Positions 23,532-35,912 are shown, numbered from the stretch's first letter. The stretch is 64,000 bases of DNA from Rhododendron vialii (GCF_030253575.1 NC_080567.1:37787501-37851500), one strand, 5' to 3'. The notes: generated by a model from the letters alone, not told the origin. Translations and numbers: made by a program.

Positions 23532-26500
23532 GATAGTTTATCACAGAACAAACGACAAAGTGAAACTGATATAATCAATGTACAACCAAGCAGCATGGAT
23601 AATAATAAATCTATTCCTAACAATCACCCAATTGCAAATAAAGTGCATAAGAGCCTCATAAACTAACAGAAAAGGATATTCCTTTTTACGCCCCATATCA
23701 CTTGCTCGATCACGGAGATGACTAAGCCTCACCGTTTCTGTTTCCAGCCACTGCATTTTCACAAAGAGAATCATGCATCTAACTTTATAACAAAATCCAG
23801 ACAAAAAAACTCTACATTAAAACCATGGAGAACTTATGGGACATATCCACAAAAATAATAGACACAAGGGATAAGTGATCATTACGAGCTTTGTAATAAG
23901 AAGTATTTAAATCTAAAAAATCATTTGTCTAGCCAATCTGAATCTCTAGAATGATCCCCAAAAAAGGAGAACATGACCTAAACTCAACTCAATGCTTCCT
24001 TTTTCTCTGGTTTGGATGAAATACAAATCCATGCTCCACGATATTAGAAATGCAGATCCATGCTCCACGATATTAGCAAGAAGACAATTAATTGACTCTT
24101 GGAGAAAAGTGAAACATAACGTTACAAAACACCTTTCCTCCATAGTCTCCATCTCCTAGGCACTGCACAAATTTGGATTCTAGAATCTTTATGCATATAG
24201 ATTTTTCCTCTTTTTTTTTCTTTTCTTTTTTTTTTGTGGGGGGGGGGGGGGGGGGGGGGGTGTCTCAAAACTACCAAATATGACATACCTGGTGCAGCCA
24301 ATCCCAACGATAAATGAAATCACGACTCTAACAACCTTCAAAAGCCTAAGCAAACTTATTGTCCAAGCTTGATTCCAAGTTAAAGAGAAGGGAAGTTCTT
24401 TTAAAGAGTTCATGATTAGTTGTGAGGGAAGAGAAGGGAGTCGCAAAGGTAGACTTTTAGCAATGGTGCAAGCAATTTAAAAACATTTGAAAAAGAGGCC
24501 CAATGGGTGGTATGGAGTGTTTATACTTTAGCATCCAAATGAAGTTGTAAATAACTTGGTACCTTAACCAACCAAAATTCTAAGTATCCATGGTCAGATG
24601 GGCTTCTCAGTTCATTTCAGCAATTACCTCTATTCAAGTCTAACACCACAATACGAAATAAAATGGGCAGTGATAATGCCAAAACCGTTTTTGTTGGTGC
24701 CAAAACTCCAATGCATAAAAGTCTTGTACATTGCACATGGTACAAGCTTTTTGTGCACTAGAGTTTTGGCACCAACAAAAACAGTTTTGGCATGATCATT
24801 TCCCAATAAAATAAAGAATTTCAACCTGAACATGATAAACCTGTGCAATTGCATCCATGAAACTTACATCATTAACCCTCGCTGCCTGGATTTCCATGGA
24901 CTTGTCCAGAATGTCACCCTAGAAAATTAAGATACATTTTTAGAAATGTATTGCACTCCATATACGGGAAGTAATACAACAGAACGAACATCTAATTACC
25001 ACAGTCAGCCTTTCTATAAGACCACATTTTATACTCTGCCGTAACCGCTTGCATTCATCCTAACATATAAAAACAAGAAACATGTCAACAACTTATGAAA
25101 GGGCACAAATACATCATTCTAAGAAACATATATTACCAGATGCTACTGTGCAACACAATACATATGCTGTCTACCATCATTGCACTCTTTTCAATACAGG
25201 GCGAGGATCGTGGGTTGCTTAAAAGATAACTTAGTGCTTATTAACAGTACCCTTTCTGGCATCCCTAATAATATTGTTCTTACCAAAAAGATCTAAAAAA
25301 AGTAAAGTTATTCAAAGAACAACAGAAATGAAACTTCCAATACTCTTACCTCGGTAAACTCCTGGTTTGAAATTGTGTCAATTGATACAACCTCTGTTTT
25401 GTTTAAATTTAATATTTCTAGCACAAGATCCGTTGTCTTTTTACCAACTTTATATGGCTCAGCTGCTTTCCTTGTTCCTGAATACAAATCATTCAAACAT
25501 CAAGAAATCTTACCAAATGATGGCTCATGCACAAATAAAGAGAGCTCACAAGATCGGAATATAAATACGTACCTACAACTTGGACTAGCCTATACATGTC
25601 TTGATTTTGATTGCTACCAGAAATCCTTATTCTCACAAAAGTACCAAAAACCTTATCATTGAATTTCTCAATATCTTCAAGTAAATCCTCCACCAACTTC
25701 CGCCTTAAGTAAATTAAACTAATGTTGTGGATATCAATGGCTGCATAATCACCAAGATTCGATTGGGGTCCTCTTAAATCACCCTTCCTACGCATTTTAC
25801 GCCTCCTATCTTTACTTCCTTTTGTGGGGGCATCAGTGGTCCCATCAGCCTCCATGTGGTTAACTACATTATCCACAACACTCCCTTGGACGTCATCTGG
25901 TTGAGAATCTTCTTTTACAAGAAAATGAGATTCTAGCAGTTTTAACATTTCAAAATGCCCCACACGAGCTTTTCCAAATAGATTTTCAAGCCTTGAGTCG
26001 CAAATGATTTGACTTTTCTTACGAGGATCACGAAGTTTGTTTCTTTTTATATACTCAAGCAGCAGGGCCTGTACATCAAACTGAGATAAAACAGAGTTGT
26101 CACCATTTTTCATGTGCATAACAAACTCAAGAAGCTCTTTCGATGCCCATTCAGTGTTGCTGGGTATAGAAGCCCCTACAGCATCGATGACTACCCTCGA
26201 ACTTGGCGAATCCTCTTCCTTGGTAAGGGATTTCGACTTTTTCTTGGCCTTCCTTCTTTTAGCTCTTCTCGTCACCATGTTCTCTGAACTTTCTGAGCCA
26301 GAACCTTGATCCTTGGTAGCATCAAATACCTCCTCAGGAGATTCCTGCTTACCAGCCAATACATCAGACCCCTTCGATGGATTTTTAGCCTCAGCAAGTT
26401 CATCTGCAGATAGAGATAATTTTGCTTTTAAATCTTCCCAGTAATCCTTGAAAAGATACTCCCAGCTGCTCTTATCATCAAAATTTACACGATCCTGAAC

Positions 26501-29500
26501 AGGTAGAATACAAAAGACAAATCAGAATGCTAATAAGAAATTAACGGTATTTACTACGTAAGCAATACATATTCATAACTTATATATTTTCATCTTTGGG
26601 AAAAAAATTGATAGCAACTTTTTACACAAAAATTCCCATGGTAGGATGGATAACAACTAACGAAACTATTCGTGTGACAGTAGGAGTTGCACCCATACAG
26701 AATAAGTTGAGAGAAAATAGATTAAGGTAGTTTGGACATATTTACCATAGAGTCATAGACCTGCAGACACATTAGTCAAGAAGAGTGACATGATAGTAGT
26801 GGATAGTTGGGCTAAAGAAAGAGGAAGACCTACTGACTTTGGATACCGTGATAGGAAGGTCTTGGGCTTACTGAATCTACATAAAGAGGTAGATCTAGAC
26901 AGAGCTCAATGTAAAAACATGATTCATGTAGCCGACTGCAATTGATTGGGACACAAGGCTTGGTTTGGTTTAGTAGGATCACAATAAAGGATTTGAAATA
27001 GGTAGAATACAACTAGAGGTTACAGACTCTATAGACCATCCATCCGTCCAATTGACATCCAGCTCACTAAGTCATAGCAACTCCTCTTTACAAAGGAAAA
27101 CACTACCACAAATAGACGGTCCACAAAATCCTCAAGAATCTAATTTCAGATATACAATCCCAAAAAACGATTCGACCACAAAACAACTCTTTTAAGCAAT
27201 AAACCGACTCCACCCCTTGGAAATATCTTCTATAACATTCTACCCAAATCAACCACATAAGGCAAATGTGAGCTGGTAACCTAGTAACCAAGCTTCCCTT
27301 TCAGATATACAATCCCAAAAAACGATTCGACCACAAAACAACTCTTCTAAGCAATAAACCAACTCCACCCCTTGGAAATATCTTCTATAACATTCTACCC
27401 AAATCAACCACATAAGGCAAATGTGAGCCAGTAACCAAGCTTCCCTCCTCTATTCCCAACCCTCAACCCTCCCTAACTCCCAATCAACCCTGCCACATCC
27501 ACATCAAGCACTCAATCCCGAACAAGGCAAAAAACCAAGGACACTCCTTTGCAATCAGATATTGAGGGGCAGATGAGAAGCCAACTCCCTATCATTGTTG
27601 TACATTCTCTTAATGGTGTTTTCACGGTTCCAAATTGAACTCTATGCCTCAATCAGAAAGTTATTGTCATGAGTTGTAGGGGTCGCCCATGGGTACATAT
27701 GGGGCATACTCACTAAATGAATCTAAATTTAAAAACCATTTGATACCATGAGAGATACATTCAAATATTCCATGGAAAGAAAGCAAACAATTATATCATA
27801 TCTTCCTTCATTTTCCAAGGTAAAATGGTATGGAAGGCACCATTAAGCATCTTATACATGAGATGGTTTATACAGCTAATACAAGTTTTATGTATGCTAC
27901 GCAAGACCATAGAACAAGACAAAATCTGCCCTACCTTTCCTTATTGGTCCCTTGCTTTGAACCATGTAGCTTAATTGGTAACTGGATTGTTTTGGGAATT
28001 TACCTTAGAGAGTGTAGTCTACGCAACACAGACTAGGGTACCAGTATGCAGTGAGTTTATGCATATAGGGTGGGACCAATCAAATATCAACTGCTAAAAA
28101 TGGGGCATTTTTATTTTCTTCATATGCATTACCTTACTAAATATGCTTGTTATGACATTCCAGTAATGCATTACTTCGTATGTCTGTAAGGTAAATGTCC
28201 AAGTAAGCATGCCATATAATTAGATAATACTTGGACACTATTGATATACGACACATGTAAATGTATTAACCTGTACAATTTAACGTGGACAAAATCAATG
28301 GTCATTCATATCATATCGTGCTCTACTTATATATTAACATGTACAAAATCATAATTATAACACTCCGTCCCACATCGGAAGTCTACATGGCTGATCCTAG
28401 ATATATAAGGAACCTGGGCGTAAGCATTTTGAGCCACGTGGTTAGGCTCCAATAAGTTATTGGGCCAGTGGTCTACAGGGGGAGGATGTTACAGGTGGCA
28501 TTAGAGCAATCCGTGTACATGACCATATGGGCTCGAGAAAGTTTAGTTGCCTGGTCGCGGCGAGTTCGAGGAAAGTCCAGAAAAATTCTGCCTCTGCATG
28601 TAGGTAACTCTGACCATAGCGAAAAGACCAGGTAAAGCCATGGTGACTCTATTGCTCAACCTCGTGAGGGTATAAAGTTGGGGAGTTGTAACACCTCGTC
28701 TCATATCGGAAGTCAACATGGATGATCCTAGTTACACAAGGAACCATGTAATTTTGAAGTGGTGACTAGTACTCAACCCAATGTTCTAAAAGTCGCTCGG
28801 CGTTCGTCGCTCGGTCCACCACCTTCGAGCTTCGAGACCTATTAATCGCCGATTAATCGGCTTGTAGCAATTAGTCGGGTTTTTATTTATTTATATATAA
28901 ATACTCCCCAATGACAACTCTCATAAAAAATTAAACATTCATCTATCAATCCAACATCAATCGTTTTTCAAATATGACATAGAAATCTCTCCTTTACAGA
29001 AAACTGTTAACATGATTATAACACCAACTGGTATTGGTATGGGCCGTTCATTTATTAGTCACTTACCAATTATAATAACTTTATTTATATACACCAAACA
29101 ATACTACACTTCGTGTTAAGATTTAATAAAAAATATTACTACACTTTGTTTCCAGAATCACTAACGTGTCAATATGGGTGTGGGCTTTTAAAAAAAAAAC
29201 ACTAATGTTCGAGGTCGGTGGAGACGTGGAGTGAGAGGAGATCTTGAATTTGAGAGAAAGAGAGGCGATAGGCGGCTCGGAAATCTCGTGTTTTACACAG
29301 AGATATGACAGGTGACTCCGAGATCGATCAATCGATGACTGGGTGTTGAACAAGCCCTAAATACTGTGATTCAAAACCCTTAAACTGGTATGAGTATATA
29401 ACAGTTACACCCCTTGATTTTCCAAAATTATAGATTTTACCCTTATTAATCGCCGATAGCCGACTAATCGCCCATTAACCGATTAATCTACTTATCGCTG

Positions 29501-30819
29501 CTAGACGCCGACTGACTAATCGCCGGTTAATCGCCGACTAACTCCGATTAACCTCCTGACCTACTAATTCAACCTTCGAGGCATTAATCTAATCGGTTAG
29601 GCCAAATTTCCGATTAATCGGCGATTAAATCCTTCTTTTAGAACACTGACTCAACCTCGCGAAGGTATAAAGTTGGGAAGTTTGTAACACCTCGTCCCAC
29701 ATCGGAAGTCAACATGGATGATCCTGGTTAAATAAGAAACCATGTTATCCATGTAAGCTATTACTAGTAACTTGGGCTTGACATTTTGAGCCACATGGTT
29801 AGGCTCGAATAAGTTATCGGGCCGGTGGTCTACATGGGATGTTACAATAGCCAATAATAAGAATCATACTCTACTACTATATTATCACCATGAGAAGTAG
29901 AATAGCCCATTCCACCGATTACATCCCCCCCGACCCCCGGCCCAAAGGACCAACCAAAAATAAGGAACAAAAAGACCATGAGAGTTGTGCACTTACCTCC
30001 TCGCCTGCCCGCTCATTATTCTCAATCAACATCACAGTTTTCATGCAAGTCTCGCAAAAGCCCTTGTTGGCTCTGACACAAAAGAAAACAGATTCCTTGA
30101 TGCACGCCTTGCACAAGGAAAATGTACAGGTATAACACATGTAGTGCGCATTCTTCCCACAGTGACTGCAAAGATGCCAACCTGAAATCCACAAATATGA
30201 CAACTTGTATTCAAAATCAAGACAGAACCCTTCAAAGTCAAAATTATCCACGTACACATACATCAAATAGCAAATTCCAGGAAATTAGAATAGCAAATGC
30301 AACATTGTCTGACAAGGAACGTAGAAATGTGTCCTTCGCACAACAATAAAGGACATACAAAAAGTAATATTGAGCCACAAACGGAAGGAGCCATCAGAAT
30401 GAAGTTTTCACCATGCACATACATGATAGACATTGTAATGATAAAAATTGACACAAGTGCTTGAAGAAACTAAAAAGTGCCATTGATGCATTGACCAACC
30501 TTTATATATCAAGTCTTGACCTTGGAGAGAGAGGACAGGAGGGGGGAGGTTTCCCCAGGTAAGTTCTATATACCAACCTGTTACATCTAAATTCAGGTAG
30601 ATGCGAGGCATATTCAGTAGCCATTTGGGAGTTGGTAATTTCAAGAGGATATGTACGCATGTAAGGGATATGTGTCCAAATATTGGGTGTGCTACACGTG
30701 GGAGTGGTGTGGCCTGGAGTGGACAGACTAGTATTGTGTCCATGGCATACGTACATAATCTATAAATATGTTAGCATATTAGATAAATGAAGAAAAACGG
30801 GGACACAAAAAGTAGCAAG

Positions 30820-30858
<39 letters not shown>

Positions 30859-33800
30859 AAAAAAAGTTACAGAAGAAAGGGTAGGCTGGTTTGGGGATGT
30901 GGAGAAAAGATGCATAAATATGGGTAGTAAAATTATTTGTAAGAATTTGGGTGGATTAATGGTCTGGACTATTGGTGTGTTTCAAAAGGTTTTTGACAAA
31001 ATTAAATAGTAGCCTAAACCACCAGGTTTGGGTCTAGTTTTGAGTGTAGAGGGTTTTTTCCCATAAGAATGGAATTAGGTGTGAGTTCATGCCTGGTTAT
31101 GGGGTTTTATATCAGTTTTGTAAACATAAAATTGGGATCTGGAGTGCTGGACGTGGTATTTCCTTTATTTTAGTTATTTTATTTATTCCTTAGCAGAGAT
31201 TTAAATTTTGGGTTGTTTCAAAAAAAATTATAAAGGCGTCAGTTTCTCAATTGTTTTAGTTCAGCCAACATCCGACACAACAAAAAATGGGTGGTGTAGG
31301 GGTCCCCAGGGATTGCTCTAATCCTCGTATACAATAGCTTGACTAGCTTGTGACAGATAGTACATTACATAACAATGTAAACCGAGATATCTAAGAGGGA
31401 ACTTCATTACAGTGAACCGACAGAACCTTCTATATTTCTTTAATACTCCCTCCATCCCTATTTAATTGTCCACGACGGTTTTGCGGACATTTTCAACGGT
31501 TTATATCTCTCAACGTATATTGCTAAAAATATGCAATATGGATTTTGTTTGATAAATCTCAATTTTTTCTATAAGACAATGATTTCAAAAACATAAAACA
31601 TACTATACGTCAAGAGATATAAGCCGTTGAAAATGCACGCAAAATCATAGTGGACAATTAAATAGGGACGGAGGGAGTAACACCTACGAGGTTCTTATTC
31701 AGAGCTACGTGGAAATAGAGATTAATATGATCAAAGCACAACATTAACAATTTTCTCCGTGACTGAATGTAATTTTTTTCTATAAGTAAGAGATTATATT
31801 TTCAAAAAGGCATTAAGGGAATGCCGCCCATATACAATAAAAGGCCACAAGACAAAAAGGCCCTATACACTAGCACTCCTATGCGACTGAAAAAGCTCAA
31901 ACCAATCTAAAACCTGTATGTAATGTATCGCCTATCATAGAAAAGTAATACGCCCCTCAAAGTTCAGTGTCATCCAGAGGAATAATTATGAAATTTTGGC
32001 CCCATTACTCAAGCCTGAACAATATGCTATTTTCATCGTGGTAAATCAGTTGCCTCCATTCCTTCACGTTAGCCATATCCCATGATGATAGCACGTGGAT
32101 GTATATTTTTCTCTACGCGTAAAACAACAATAAAAAAAATCATAAACAACATAATTCAAAAGGAAGATGAGAAGAAGGCAAACAGTACAAATCGAAAGTG
32201 GAGGTCCTAAGTCTGCATCCCATTGGAACCAACACCAGAATTTATCCCGAGTACTTGCCACATGCATGTGGTATGGGCACAAAACATGTCTGAGAACTAG
32301 CTGGACGCTAGTCATACACATAGTAATTCATTATGGACATATTTTTCCCATAACATAATTTACATGGGAGGAAAAATAAAAGCAGTTTAAAAAATCATTA
32401 AAAAGAAAAAGAAAAATCACAAAGTACAAGGGAGGGACAACAATAGTACTCAAAAGTAGAGGTCGTTCACATCCCCTTAGGCCCCGTTTGTTAATCAGAT
32501 TCAGCCTTGGGATTGGACTAACAGTCCTTCCGGACTGTGAATCTCTTGTTTGGTAACACAAAATCCCTCCGGATTGTGAATCCCATAATTCCCATGGGAC
32601 GAGCAAGCCTCCTAAATGGGGGGAATATGGGGGATTGGTAATACCCCCATGAATTTGGTATTCATAATCCAATCCTAGGTCTTATGAAGGAGAAAGACAA
32701 AACTGCCACCGGAGAAACAGATCGATCACGACCACCACCGGAGCAAAAGATCACCACCAACACCACAAAAACACACACACACAAAATATGTATGTATATG
32801 TGCCGATCGAGAGAGAGAGAGACCTTGATTATGAGCTTGGTTGGGTCATCATCTTCGTTGTCTTCGTAATCTCCGCTTGGTTGGGTTTTTCTATGGGTGT
32901 GGTGTGGGTGGACAGAAAGAGAGAGACCAACCCCTTCTCATTAACAATCTCAATCTTAATCTCATCTCCTTACGAATCCCACCCATCTATCACCGTTATC
33001 AAACGAGGCCTTAACCAACACCAGGCATTTATTCGAGTAGTTGCCCCAAACTTTTTCCCTCTCCAGCATATCTCTCAAACATCAAATATTTATAATAATA
33101 AATAAAAAATGACAGTTTTAGTATCTTTGATATGCTCCACCAGATATCTCAAATGCTATCTCTTCAAGTTTTACTTCTCACCCTTCAAATTTGAAACTAA
33201 TGTTCACTTATTGCTTAACCTTTTACTTTTCTTAAGTTTTAAGCTCTAAGTTTGTCTTTTGCAAGGATTGTCATTTTCTATTGAGAAAATAGTATTTGAA
33301 GGGTCTAGTATAGTGCCCCATAAAAAAGAAATCCTTCAAACTGTTCAAATTGTTACATGAGGTAGCAAAAGTAAACATTTGGTGTTAAAACTAGAAAGAT
33401 CTGCTAAAGATGTTACTAGGAGAGCACAAGGAAAAATATAGTAACAAACTAAAATATGAACATAGTGGGTGGAGTTTTGTAAATAAATAGATGTGCTTTT
33501 ACATGATTAATTTCCGGTAAATAATTGTTTTATATTTGATATCTAATTATTTAACAAAACTACTCTTCAGGTCTAGAAGCACGTTAGATTCTAATAGTGT
33601 AATATCTACACGTTTACCCCTATGAACCAACATTCTAAAGCTCGTGGCACAACACGCATTTGGATCCCAAATTCCCAATCCTATTTCTCATAACATAATA
33701 ATCTGCTTTCCGAGGAACGTAGGTTACAAACTTTATCAAGCCAAACATTGACCGAAAACTATACATGCTTCAACAGCTATAGAAGTAAAAGGCCTCGGAA

Positions 33801-35727
33801 AAAAACACACTCATCAAAGTTCTTTCGTTATTTCTATGAAAAAAGGTCCAATGTCTTAATTTTCAATACCCACAAAAGGTCCACCCAAATATTAGCTAAA
33901 ACTACAGAGGCCAATCTAACAAACCCAAACCGCAAAGAGCATAGAAGACACGTCACACAAGAACCAACATCCAAACAAACAAAAATGCAACCTATCACTG
34001 TTTAAGGGAGAATGTGCTAGAACAATTTCAAGAGAAGCTAGAGATCAAACAAAACAACTTACCACAATTCCAACGACCCTTAGCTCGAAAGAAGGCCTCG
34101 TCCCGATTAACACAAGAAGGGTGATATGCCTTGGGGCATCCCCTAAAACCCAAGACCAAACTCGATTAACAACAAACGAAAAACACAATACAAAAAGATT
34201 CAACACAAACACAAAACATATAAACATATAGCACAACATAATAAGCAAACTACTTTCCAGCAATCACCTGCGGTCGCATAGCACCAAGTCTCCACCATCG
34301 AAGCAAATGAAACAAACATCTTCTCCGATGACCTTCTTCCTAGGTGGAGGTTTAGCTGGAACTTTAGTAACCTTCCCTCTCTTCCGCTTCCCACCACCAC
34401 TAGCTCCTTTATCTGCCTCTGGCGTCTCTCCTACTTCTGTCTCAGTCTCCATCTCCGTATCCACCATTGGAGCCTCATCCTCTGCCTCCGCCCCTTCATT
34501 GTCCTCCGCATCAACACTTTGAGAATTGTCCAATAGTGGAACAGAGGTACTTCTGCCCTCATTGGTCACCTCAGCCTCCAATTCCTTCTCCATTTCCGTG
34601 TCTTCCAACCCACTCTCTCCCTTCATAACGGCTTCCTTATCTTCATCCTCTTTGGCAGCAACAGCCAACCCTACACCCAGCACCTGCGAATCATCTAATT
34701 CGGAAACAAACTCCCCCACTCCACCTCCTAATTCCTTCATCTCAACCTCGTTTTCCAACTCTATTTTATTGCCCCCCTGCAAACTCCCATCCACCACCAC
34801 TTCACCTGAGATGGGTGACTTAACATCAGCTAGCTCCGACTCATCCAACCCGGGTTCACACTTCGATACACCACCTTCTACCCCAAGAAGCTGCGAATCT
34901 TCGAATTCAGAAACAAAGTCCCCCACTCCACCTCCTAATCCCTTCGTCTCAACCTCATTTCCCAACTCCATTTCACTACCACCATGCAGACTCTTGCCTC
35001 CCCCAACCTCCACACCATCCACATTCGTCGACTTAACATCATCCAACCCCGGCTCCGACTTTGACACCCCGCCCTCCACCCCAACCACCTGCGAATCATC
35101 TAACTCAGACACAAGTGCCCCCACACTGCTTTCTACTTCACCTACAAACTCGGTCTCAACCAGGTTTTCATTTTCCCAGTCCATTCCACTGCCCACCGGT
35201 GGAATCTCACCTGCCGCCACTTCGTTCTCATTCGGACAATTAACACTACCTAGCTGCAATTCATCTACGCCCTCCACCTCACACTTACTCTCCCTTTCGC
35301 CGCACGCTGTCGAAACCTCTACCTCCGCCTCCACTGCTTCGCTGTCGAGTCGCGAATAACAATCAGTAGGAATCTCCGTCTCCTCAACCCCCACTTCAAT
35401 CTCTTTATCATCATCCAACCCAGAATCAGAAACAACCACGTCAGAGGTCTCCGTTTCCTTAAGCGGCGACGTGGAAACAACAACTAAGGGCAAATCGTGC
35501 TTCTCCGCTGCCGCGTCGTCGTTTTGGGCCTCAACCGACGTGCTGGAGACGAGCAGTTGGGAATCGCCCGACGCGGCAACGGACTCGCATTGTTCGGTGT
35601 TGGTAACGGCGTCGCCGTCGTCTACTTCTACGGTGTGTAACTGTTTATCTTGGATAGTTAAACCAATGTCTCGTTGAGGAGACGATGATGAGTCGGGAAC
35701 GTTCTTAGGTTCCTCCTCGTCTTCCAT
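19809..35727 (-). CDS. NERD: NERD-type protein (PHD, SWIB, Plus-3, GYF, GW-rich, CCCH; C3H19/C3H44-like)
   Basis: Ten exons: 35727-34268, 34142-34063, 30181-29997, 26494-25573, 25477-25350, 25059-25000, 24918-24868, 23750-23680, 22237-22083, 21982-19809. They total 5286 nt and join in frame to 1761 residues. Order of parts: acidic N-terminus with an internal repeat (206-351), basic NLS-like KRKRGKVTKVPAKPPPRKK (447-465), PHD finger (from Cys472), SWIB (about 691-767), Plus-3 (from about 824), GYF (about 1175-1233), a GW/WG-rich segment, and a C-terminal finger C-x7-C-x5-C-x3-H (Cys1742, Cys1750, Cys1756, His1760). Arabidopsis NERD is a GW-repeat protein that binds ARGONAUTE and histone H3 in RNA-dependent chromatin silencing; this gene has the same architecture and length. 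Nine introns: eight GT-AG, and one (23,679-22,238) apparently AT-AC. Confidence 0.93.
22238..23679 (-). other. Putative U12-type AT-AC intron of the NERD gene
   Basis: On the minus strand the donor is ATATCCTTTT (from 23,679), the branch site is TCCTTGAC (22,255-22,248), and the acceptor TTTTAC ends at 22,238, 11 nt after the branch adenosine. All three match the U12 consensus. Joining there makes RKKELRECVEKLQ, the expected family sequence. No GT donor near the exon end keeps the frame. Confidence 0.85.
23473..23526. repeat. GA microsatellite
   Basis: About 27 GA units inside the AT-AC intron of the NERD gene. Confidence 0.95.
24238..24260. repeat. Homopolymer run of 23 G
   Basis: A run of 23 G after a T-rich tract, in the intron between NERD exons 7 and 8. 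It may be a real simple repeat or an assembly artefact. Confidence 0.9.
24671..24798. repeat. Near-perfect 128-bp hairpin element
   Basis: TGATAATGCCAAAACCG at the left pairs with the inverted copy ending GTTTTGGCATGATCA. The complementarity continues inward through GTTGGTGCCAAAACTC and on to the centre (TGCATAAAAGTCTTGTACA against TGTACCATGTGCAATG-side sequence). The whole segment folds as a single stem. It lies in NERD intron 7, about 70 bp from exon 7. Confidence 0.8.
26640..26975 (+). mobile_element. 3' end of an RTE-type LINE (relic)
   Basis: Broken plus-strand frames read VGVAPIQNKLRENRLR, then FGHIYHRVIDLQTH, later ERGRPTDFG and NMIHVADCN before GGGACACAAGGCTTGG. These are the typical closing phrases of plant RTE LINE reverse transcriptases (RLRWFGH, GRP, ADPN). 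Stops interrupt the frame. It sits in NERD intron 3. Confidence 0.65.
27144..27447. repeat. Recent tandem duplication, period 155 bp
   Basis: Units 27,144-27,298 and 27,299-27,447 are almost identical, both starting TCAGATATACAATCCC and ending near CCAAGCTTCCCT, with a small deletion in the second. In NERD intron 3. Confidence 0.85.
28356..29846 (+). mobile_element. TRIM retroelement array, interrupted by a hAT element
   Basis: Three LTR copies of one family occur: 28,356-28,493, 28,687 to about 28,760 (truncated) and 29,683-29,846. The best reads TGTAACACCTCGTCCCACAT at its start and GGGATGTTACA at its end. A primer site TGGCATTAGAGC (28,496-28,507), a variant of the Met-tRNA site, follows the first LTR, and a short non-coding interior of about 190 bp separates LTRs 1 and 2. 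There is no gag or pol. The second interior is deleted and split by the hAT insertion at 28,779-29,648. The array lies in NERD intron 3. Confidence 0.8.
28779..29648. mobile_element. Non-autonomous hAT element (870 bp) with 8-bp target duplication
   Basis: The ends are CAATGTTCTAAAAG and CTTTTAGAACACTG, inverted repeats with one mismatch. ACTCAACC flanks both sides (28,771-28,778 and 29,649-29,656), which is the 8-bp duplication of the hAT superfamily. The interior repeats ATTAATCGCCGATTAATCGG-like words at both ends. No transposase is seen. Confidence 0.9.
30822..30855. repeat. GA microsatellite
   Basis: About 17 GA units in NERD intron 2. Confidence 0.9.
31446..31677. mobile_element. Stowaway MITE (232 bp)
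   Basis: Ends CTCCCTCCATCCC and GGGACGGAGGGAG are inverted repeats flanked by TA on both sides (31,444-31,445 and 31,678-31,679), the hallmark of Tc1/mariner Stowaway elements. In NERD intron 2. A diverged relative lies at the UGT promoter. Confidence 0.93.
32480..33010. mobile_element. PIF/Harbinger-like MITE (531 bp)
   Basis: Left end GGCCCCGTTTGTTAA and right end TTATCAAACGAGGCC are inverted repeats with two mismatches, flanked by TTA on each side (32,477-32,479 and 33,011-33,013). The interior contains CA and GA simple repeats. In NERD intron 2. Confidence 0.8.
34678..35112 (-). repeat. Internal coding repeat in the acidic N-terminus of NERD
   Basis: Residues 206-271 and 272-340 are two copies of a unit of 66-69 residues, starting VSE(L/F)(D/E)DSQ, passing GVEGGVSK(S/C)EPGLD and ending LGGGVG(D/E)F; a third partial copy starts at 341. 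The copies differ by substitutions and a small length change, so the duplication is older than the last few replications. Confidence 0.85.
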
Positions 35728-35859
35728 TCGATCGAATTCAAAACCCTAACCCTAGGTTGTGTGGATTACATATAATAAATACTATTTCGATATGTGTTTG
35801 TGTACGAGTGAGTGAGTTGATTGTCGTTATCGTAATCGTAAAGCGTAACACGTACAAGG

Positions 35860-35912
35860 AGAGAGAGAGAGAGAGAGAGAGGGAAAGAGAGAGAGAGAGA
35901 GAGAGAGAGAAG
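35860..35912 (-). promoter_or_regulatory. CT-rich leader of the NERD gene
   Basis: About 130-185 bp upstream of the NERD ATG the plus strand has a long GA tract, which is a CT tract in the sense direction. Pyrimidine patches of this kind are common in plant core promoters and leaders. No clear TATA box was seen. Confidence 0.45.

Noticed and set aside
27103-27455. Possible CRISPR-like or satellite array
   Set aside because: Only two copies of a 155-bp unit: a simple tandem duplication, in a plant intron.
29123-29353. Minus-strand ORF of 76 codons
   Set aside because: Lies inside the non-autonomous hAT element; no domain.
34526-35359. Plus-strand ORF of 277 codons rich in Ser/Thr/Pro
   Set aside because: Antisense shadow of the acidic NERD exon 1; its composition follows from reversed Glu/Val/Gly codons.
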